Source of the DNA: an uncultured Verrucomicrobiales bacterium
GTDB taxonomy: Bacteria; Verrucomicrobiota; Verrucomicrobiae; Limisphaerales; CANJSG01
DNA length: 9,463 bases
Reading direction: 5' to 3'
NCBI GenBank assembly: GCA_946480965.1
Contig: CAMLMI010000170.1
Span: 1-9,463 of the forward strand
Shown here: one piece after another, positions 5,036-9,463 of the stretch
Layout of the letters: each line of letters starts with the position of its first letter
How positions within the stretch are numbered: position 1 is the first letter of the stretch
The notes under the pieces: generated by a model
Databases searched by the model: none
What the model was told of the DNA's origin: nothing
The model's input: only the letters and a program-made list of their open reading frames with translations
Program-made: the position numbers and the translations under genes

Positions 5036-7579
5036 ATGAAGCCGTTTGCCACACGTTGGATCGTCCTGTTCGTCTGCCTCGTCGCGGGCACGACGATGGC
5101 GGCCGAGCAACCGCCGAAGGCGATGGCGAGGTTTCTCCAGGAGCATTGCTTCGACTGCCACGATTCGGTCTCGAAGGAAGGCGGCCTTGACCTGACCGCA
5201 GCGGATTTCGATCTCGCTTCGCCCCGCAACCGCACGCTCTGGGTCACGCTCCATGACAAGGTCGCGGCGGGCGAGATGCCGCCGCCCAAGAAGAAGAGCC
5301 AACCCAAGGCGGAGGAACGCGGCTCGTTCACCAACCGTTTGGCCACCGCTCTGGTCGCGTTCGAGCGCAAGGAGACTTCTCGCGAAGGCCGCGCGGTGCA
5401 GCGTCGGCTGAACCGCTACGAATACGAGGACACGCTGCGCGACCTCCTCTCGCTGCCGTATCTCCAAGTGAAGGACTTTCTGCCCGAGGACACCGTTGCC
5501 GAGGGCTTCAACAAAGTGGGCGGGGCGCTCGATGTCTCGCACGTGCAGTTGGCGCGGTATCTTTCGGCGGCGGACTTCGCCCTGCGCCAAGCGATGGCTC
5601 CGCGTGTGGAAAAGCCCACCACCACGACCAACCGCTTCTACGCCTGGGACCAGGGCGAGTTTTTCGGTGCGATCAAGCTGGAAGGCCCCAAGGATCGTCG
5701 CACCTGGCCGATGATCGGCTGGGATCTCCAGCGCGACCTGACGGAGGCGCAGAGCCCGCAACGCCCGCCGGACGACCGGCCGATGGAGCGCCGCAACCGC
5801 GAGGCGATGGGTGTGGTGGTCAGCACCTACGAGCCGACCGAGATCCGTTTCGGGCGTTTCCGTGCGCCGGTTTCCGGGCGCTACCGGCTGCGTTTGTCCG
5901 GCTACAGCTTCTGGATCGATCCCAAGTTCACCGCCGTCTCCAAGGGCCGTCGCTCGGAGCCGGTGACGCTGTATTCCGACACGGAGCCGAGGATCTTGCG
6001 GAAGCTCGGCAGCTTCGACTTCGGCATCGAGCCGACCGTGGCCGAGCTGGACGTGTGGTTGCTGGCCGGAGAAACGATCCGGCCCGACGCCGCGCGGTTG
6101 CACCGGTCGCGTCCGCCCGATCATCGCAACCCGCTCACGACGCCCGAAGGCACGCCCGGCGTCGCCTTCCAGTGGATGGAGGTGGAAGGGCCATTGATCG
6201 AGCAATGGCCTCCGGCCGGACACCAACTGCTCTTCGGAGATCTGCCCGTGACGAACGATCCGAAGGCTCGGGGCGTGGCCGTTCAGCCGACCGATCCGGC
6301 GAAGGACTCGGCGCGGTTGCTGCGGAACTTCCTCGCCCGCGCCTATCGCGTTCCTCCGAAGGAATCGGACGTGGCGCGTTTCCAGGGCGTGATCGACCGC
6401 GCCTTGGCGACCGGGCACGGCTTCACCGAAGCGATGCTCGCGGGCTACACGGCGGTGCTGAGCTCGCCGGGTTTCCTCTATCTCCAGGAACACGGCCCCG
6501 GGCGGTTGAACGACCTAGCTCTGGCCGAACGCCTCTCCTATTTCCTGATCAATGCCGCGCCCGACGCCGAGCTGCTGGAGATCGCGCGCCGCCAGCTCCT
6601 GCATCGGCCCGAAGTGCTGCGTTCGCAGACCGAGCGGCTGCTGGACGATCCCCGGTCGCAGCGCTTTGTCCGTTCGTTCCTCGACTACTGGCTCGATCTT
6701 CGTGTGATCGCCGACACCGCGCCCGACACCGAGCTGTATCCCGACTACCAGCTCGACGATCTGTTGGTGGAATCGATGGGCGACGAAACCCGCGCCTTCT
6801 TCGGCGAACTGCTCCGGCACGATCTCGGCGCGGTGAACCTGGTGAAGTCGGACTTCGCATTGGTCAACGAACGGCTCGCCCGGCTCTACGACCTTCCCGG
6901 CGTCGAAGGCGTCGCTCTGCGCAAAGTCCCGCTCCCGTCGGACAGCGTGCGCGGCGGCCTGCTCACGCAGGGCAGCGTGCTCAAGGTCACGGCCAACGGC
7001 ACCACGACGTCGCCGGTTATTCGCGGCACCTGGATCATGGGACGCATTCTGGGCAAGCCGCCGTCTCCGCCGCCGCCCAGCATCCCCGCCGTGGAGCCGG
7101 ACATTCGCGGCGCGACCACGATCCGGGAACAGCTCGCCAAGCACCGTTCGCAGGAGACCTGCAACGCCTGCCATCGTCACATCGATCCGGCGGGCTTCGC
7201 GCTGGAGAACTTCGACGTCATGGGCGGTTGGCGTGACCGCTACCGTTCCGTCGGTGCGGGCGATCCGGTGAAGGGCGTGGGCCACAACGGCGTGCTCTAC
7301 CGCTTCGGCCTCGCCCAGCCGGTCGATGCATCGGGCGAATTGCCGGACGGGCGGAAGTTTGCCGACATCCGCGAATTGAAGACTCTCTTGGCGAACGATC
7401 CCGACCCACTCGCGCGCAATCTGCTCCGCCAGCTCGCCGTCTATGCCACCGGCGCGCCCGTCCGGTTCTCCGACCGGGCGGAGATCGAAAGAATCCTGGA
7501 AAAATTCCGAAGCGAAGGCCACGGCGTGCGGTCATTGATCCATGGCCTTGTGCAGAGCGACCTGTTCCTGAACAAATAA
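5036..7579 (+). CDS. Secreted di-haem PSCyt/PSD-domain protein (DUF1587-DUF1595-DUF1592-DUF1588-DUF1585)
   Basis: This 847-residue exported protein starts at ATG 5036. MKPFATRW, a hydrophobic core and a likely cleavage after TTMA (about residue 22) form a Sec signal peptide; TTG 4994 would add 14 residues before it and is less likely. A short cytochrome c-like domain follows, with haem motif CFDCH (C38, C41, H42) and GEMPPP, whose Met81 may be an axial ligand. PSD3 (DUF1587; [15 protein letters not shown]) covers about 123-190. A beta-rich, carbohydrate-binding-module-like region covers about 190-415. PSD5 (DUF1595) is near 421-485, PSD4 (DUF1592; LAERLSYFL) near 490-620 and PSCyt3 (DUF1588; [11 protein letters not shown], then the second haem motif CNACH, C709-H713) near 625-725. 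PSD2 (DUF1585) ends the protein (about 772-847). The family is abundant in Planctomycetota and Verrucomicrobiota; its substrate is not established. The next gene starts 13 bp downstream and is its usual partner. Confidence 0.93.
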   Translation: MKPFATRWIVLFVCLVAGTTMAAEQPPKAMARFLQEHCFDCHDSVSKEGGLDLTAADFDLASPRNRTLWVTLHDKVAAGEMPPPKKKSQPKAEERGSFTNRLATALVAFERKETSREGRAVQRRLNRYEYEDTLRDLLSLPYLQVKDFLPEDTVAEGFNKVGGALDVSHVQLARYLSAADFALRQAMAPRVEKPTTTTNRFYAWDQGEFFGAIKLEGPKDRRTWPMIGWDLQRDLTEAQSPQRPPDDRPMERRNREAMGVVVSTYEPTEIRFGRFRAPVSGRYRLRLSGYSFWIDPKFTAVSKGRRSEPVTLYSDTEPRILRKLGSFDFGIEPTVAELDVWLLAGETIRPDAARLHRSRPPDHRNPLTTPEGTPGVAFQWMEVEGPLIEQWPPAGHQLLFGDLPVTNDPKARGVAVQPTDPAKDSARLLRNFLARAYRVPPKESDVARFQGVIDRALATGHGFTEAMLAGYTAVLSSPGFLYLQEHGPGRLNDLALAERLSYFLINAAPDAELLEIARRQLLHRPEVLRSQTERLLDDPRSQRFVRSFLDYWLDLRVIADTAPDTELYPDYQLDDLLVESMGDETRAFFGELLRHDLGAVNLVKSDFALVNERLARLYDLPGVEGVALRKVPLPSDSVRGGLLTQGSVLKVTANGTTTSPVIRGTWIMGRILGKPPSPPPPSIPAVEPDIRGATTIREQLAKHRSQETCNACHRHIDPAGFALENFDVMGGWRDRYRSVGAGDPVKGVGHNGVLYRFGLAQPVDASGELPDGRKFADIRELKTLLANDPDPLARNLLRQLAVYATGAPVRFSDRAEIERILEKFRSEGHGVRSLIHGLVQSDLFLNK

Positions 7580-7592
7580 CCCGACACCCGCC

Positions 7593-8942
7593 ATGAAGAC
7601 TCCCGCTTCCGCCGTCGCCGCCCCGTTCATCGCCACCGGCCGGGGCATTTCGCGCCGCCACTTCCTTCGCGGCGCGGGCATCGCGCTCGCCCTGCCGATG
7701 CTGGACTCGATGATTCCCGTCTTCGCCAGCCCGACGGCCAAGGTGTCGCTGCCGTCGGCGGATGGAACCCCGCGCCGGATGCTCGCCATCTGCAACAATC
7801 TCGGCCTGGTGCCCGAGCAGTTCTTCCCGCAGGCGACCGGCCGCGACTACGCGCTCTCGCCCTACCTGGAGCTGCTGCGCGCGCACCGGAACGACTTCAC
7901 CGTCTTCAGCGGCGTGTCGCATCCCGATGTCGATGGCGGCCACCCGGCCGACAACTGCTTCCTCACCGCCGCGCCGCATCCCGGCCGGGGCGGGTTCCGC
8001 AACACCATCTCCCTCGACCAATACATCGCCGAACGCATCGGCCATCTCACGCGCCTCCCGTCGCTCAACCTCGGCGTGAACGTCGAGCAAGGAATGCGCA
8101 GCCTGTCGTGGACCGGCTCCGGCGTCTTGATCCCGTGCGAGGAGAAGGCTTCGGATGTGTTCCGCCGCCTCTTTGTCCAGGGTTCCGAGGCCGACATGGA
8201 GCAGCAGGTGCGGAAGTTCGAGCTGGGCGAAAGCATCCTCGACGCCGTGGCCGATCAGGCCAAGAGCCTCCAGCGCCGCGTCGGCAGCCACGACCGCGAA
8301 CGGCTCGACCAGTATTTCACCAGCGTCCGCGAGCTGGAGCAGCGCATGAAGATGTCGCGCGAATGGGAGCGGAAGCCCAAGCCCACCGTCTCGGCCGGCG
8401 TGCCGCTCGATCCCGCCAGCCCCCGCGAATACATGGAAAAGGTCCGCCTGATGTATGACCTCGCGCGCCTCGCCTTCGAGACCGATTCCACCCGCTCCGT
8501 CGCGCTGCTGCTCGACAGCGTGAATTCCCCCGCGCTCGATTTCGACGGCACCAGCACCAGCGGCGGCTACCACGACCTCTCCCACCACGGCCTGTCCAAG
8601 GAAAAGCTCACCCAGCTCAAGGCCATCGACGAATGGCACATGAAGCTCCTGGGCAATCTCTTCTCCGAGCTGAAGGCCGTGCGCGAAGGCGACGCCACGC
8701 TGCTGGACCGCACCATGATCCTCTACGGCTCCAATCTCGGAAACGCCAACACCCACGTGACCACGAACCTGCCGGTGATCTTCGCCGGCGGCGGCTTCAA
8801 GCACGGCCAGCACCTCGCCTTCGACCGCGAACGCAACTATCCGCTGCCGAATCTCTTCGTCTCCATGCTCCAGCGGATGGGCCTGGAGACCGACAAGTTC
8901 GCCTCCGCCACCGGCACGATGCGCGGGCTGGAATTCGCCTGA
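7593..8942 (+). CDS. Tat-exported HXXSHH (DUF1552) family protein
   Basis: This 449-residue protein starts at ATG 7593. The N-terminus carries a twin-arginine signal, [10 protein letters not shown] (R21-R22), followed by a mild hydrophobic stretch and VFA at about 43-45 as a likely cleavage site. Tat use implies export of an already folded, probably cofactor-containing protein. Family hallmarks include [11 protein letters not shown] (about 115), the name-giving HXXSHH motif HDLSHH at 327-332, and a late [11 protein letters not shown] segment (about 377) followed by [15 protein letters not shown] and the related DUF1501 proteins are thought to share the alkaline phosphatase/sulfatase-like fold, with the histidines as metal ligands; activity for this family is undetermined. 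It lies 13 bp after the di-haem PSD protein, so the two are almost certainly co-transcribed. The pairing is recurrent in Verrucomicrobiota and Planctomycetota, which argues for a shared extracytoplasmic job. Confidence 0.94.
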   Translation: MKTPASAVAAPFIATGRGISRRHFLRGAGIALALPMLDSMIPVFASPTAKVSLPSADGTPRRMLAICNNLGLVPEQFFPQATGRDYALSPYLELLRAHRNDFTVFSGVSHPDVDGGHPADNCFLTAAPHPGRGGFRNTISLDQYIAERIGHLTRLPSLNLGVNVEQGMRSLSWTGSGVLIPCEEKASDVFRRLFVQGSEADMEQQVRKFELGESILDAVADQAKSLQRRVGSHDRERLDQYFTSVRELEQRMKMSREWERKPKPTVSAGVPLDPASPREYMEKVRLMYDLARLAFETDSTRSVALLLDSVNSPALDFDGTSTSGGYHDLSHHGLSKEKLTQLKAIDEWHMKLLGNLFSELKAVREGDATLLDRTMILYGSNLGNANTHVTTNLPVIFAGGGFKHGQHLAFDRERNYPLPNLFVSMLQRMGLETDKFASATGTMRGLEFA

Positions 8943-9006
8943 GCCGAGCAGGACAGGCTTCCAGCGGCTCTTTTGAACCATGCATCAGAGAATGGCAGAG
9001 AAGCGC

Positions 9007-9068
9007 CCCCTCACCCGACCTTCGGCCACCCTCTCCCCATCCGATGGGGAGAGGGATGGGGTGAGGGG
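9007..9068. repeat. Nested palindromic intergenic element
   Basis: The inner palindrome has a 13-bp perfect stem, CCCTCTCCCCATC (9029-9041) against GATGGGGAGAGGG (9043-9055), around one central C. An outer 10-bp arm, CCCCTCACCC (9007-9016), pairs with GGGTGAGGGG (9059-9068). Between the left arms sits gaccttcggcca; on the right only a few bases separate them. The pattern 'cccctcaccc...ctctccccatcc...gatggggagaggg...gtgagggg' is of a kind I know as a common dispersed intergenic palindrome in many bacterial genomes. It lacks a T-tract, so intrinsic termination in the usual sense is not supported, though it sits between the DUF1552 stop (8942) and the next start (9099) and could stabilise or end that transcript. 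Confidence 0.8.
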
Positions 9069-9098
9069 CTTCATCAACCATCGCGCCGTTTCTTTTCC

Positions 9099-9463
9099 AT
9101 GAACCCCGTCTCCCTCCACGGCCTGCCGCCCTTGGCTGGTCTCTGTTCCTTCGCCGAAGCCCAGCGGCCCGGACTGCGGATCGACGACTGCGTCGCCCGG
9201 CTCAAGCGCTTCCACTACGCGTTCAAACGGCTGCACGAGATCTTCACCGCCCGCATCACCTCCGAGCCGATCTACGAGCTGAAGACCGCCTTCAGCCTCC
9301 ACGCCTATCTCTGCTCGGAACACATGATGGCGTTGCGCGCCCGCGTCGGCGAAATGCGCGAACCTCCGCTGGGTCTCGATGTCGTGCCGTCGGAATCCCT
9401 GGCCGTCTTCTTCGACGAAATCCTCGCGGCTCCCGAAACCCCTTCGCTCCTCCTCGGCCTCTA
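9099..9463 (+). CDS. Helical protein of unknown function, 3' truncated
   Basis: From ATG 9099 the frame stays open for 121 complete codons to the window edge; the last two bases are TA, so the next codon could be Tyr or a stop. The leader gtttcttttcc is pyrimidine-rich with no Shine-Dalgarno, like other starts here. The predicted chain is mostly helical. A basic helix (VARLKRFHYAFKRLHEIF, about 32-49) precedes YELKTAFSLHAYLCSEHMMALRARV, read as two pieces at about 59-72 and 73-83, which includes E60, H68 and E74-H75. A short PPLGLDV linker and another helix (SLAVFFDEILAA) follow. Spaced Glu and His in a helical bundle loosely recall ferritin-like di-metal proteins, but this is a guess and I do not recognise the family. 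The coding style (GC-rich third positions) supports a real gene. Confidence 0.65.
   Translation, partial: MNPVSLHGLPPLAGLCSFAEAQRPGLRIDDCVARLKRFHYAFKRLHEIFTARITSEPIYELKTAFSLHAYLCSEHMMALRARVGEMREPPLGLDVVPSESLAVFFDEILAAPETPSLLLGL

Noticed and set aside
4916..6493. 525-codon open frame on the minus strand opposite the PSD protein gene
   Set aside because: It is antisense to a gene with haem motifs, a signal peptide and five recognisable domains; its own translation is rich in Arg, His and Gly with no family features. Long antisense frames are expected in GC-rich DNA with biased codons.
7218..8981. 587-codon open frame on the minus strand opposite the DUF1552 gene
   Set aside because: It is antisense to a well-supported Tat-exported family protein and spans the PSD/DUF1552 junction; its low-complexity Gly, Ala, Glu and Val composition is a codon shadow.
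9029..9055. Inner palindrome as a CRISPR repeat or intrinsic terminator
   Set aside because: It is a single copy in the window with no spacers, and there is no T-tract after the stem.

Overview
The window is a high-GC bacterial segment with nine recognisable genes or gene parts, all on the + strand, and no sign of a phage, plasmid, CRISPR array or RNA gene. Verrucomicrobiota is the most likely source. The strongest hint is the tandem pair of a PSD/PSCyt multi-domain secreted haem protein and a Tat-exported HXXSHH (DUF1552) protein, a combination typical of Planctomycetota, Verrucomicrobiota and a few neighbouring phyla. A second hint is a dispersed-type intergenic element with 'cacgaaggaa' arms. 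Most starts also lack a Shine-Dalgarno sequence and follow pyrimidine-rich leaders. This assignment is inference, since no marker gene fixes the phylum.

Layout. Positions 1-621 hold the 3' end of a DegP/HtrA-type periplasmic protease (two PDZ domains), closed by a clear intrinsic terminator at 642-678. Positions 703-1548 encode a PLP-dependent class IV aminotransferase (PabC/IlvE-like). A 251-bp non-coding gap precedes ruvB, whose start is best placed at 1800. The ruvB-tmk gap (2820-3061) is almost filled by a 204-bp element with 29-bp imperfect terminal inverted repeats. Thymidylate kinase (3062-3706) overlaps by 4 bp a small zinc-ribbon protein of lower GC (3703-4077). A YqgE/AlgH (UPF0301) gene (4111-4665) and a DUF2835-like small gene (4668-4889) follow closely. 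The tmk-to-DUF2835 block could be one transcript.

Positions 5036-7579 and 7593-8942 form a two-gene unit. The first encodes a Sec-exported protein with two CxxCH haem c sites and the PSD3, PSD5, PSD4, PSCyt3 and PSD2 domains in that order around a beta-rich middle. The second encodes a Tat-exported HXXSHH protein. They probably act together outside the cytoplasm on an unidentified substrate, and this is the least understood biology in the window. After them come a nested palindromic element (9007-9068) and the 5' part of an unrecognised helical protein running off the end (9099-9463).

The most useful leads are the PSD/HXXSHH pair, the composition-shifted zinc-ribbon gene, the two intergenic repeat elements, the SD-less leaders, and the terminal gene of unknown family. 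The large ORFs on the minus strand look like GC-driven shadows of real genes.
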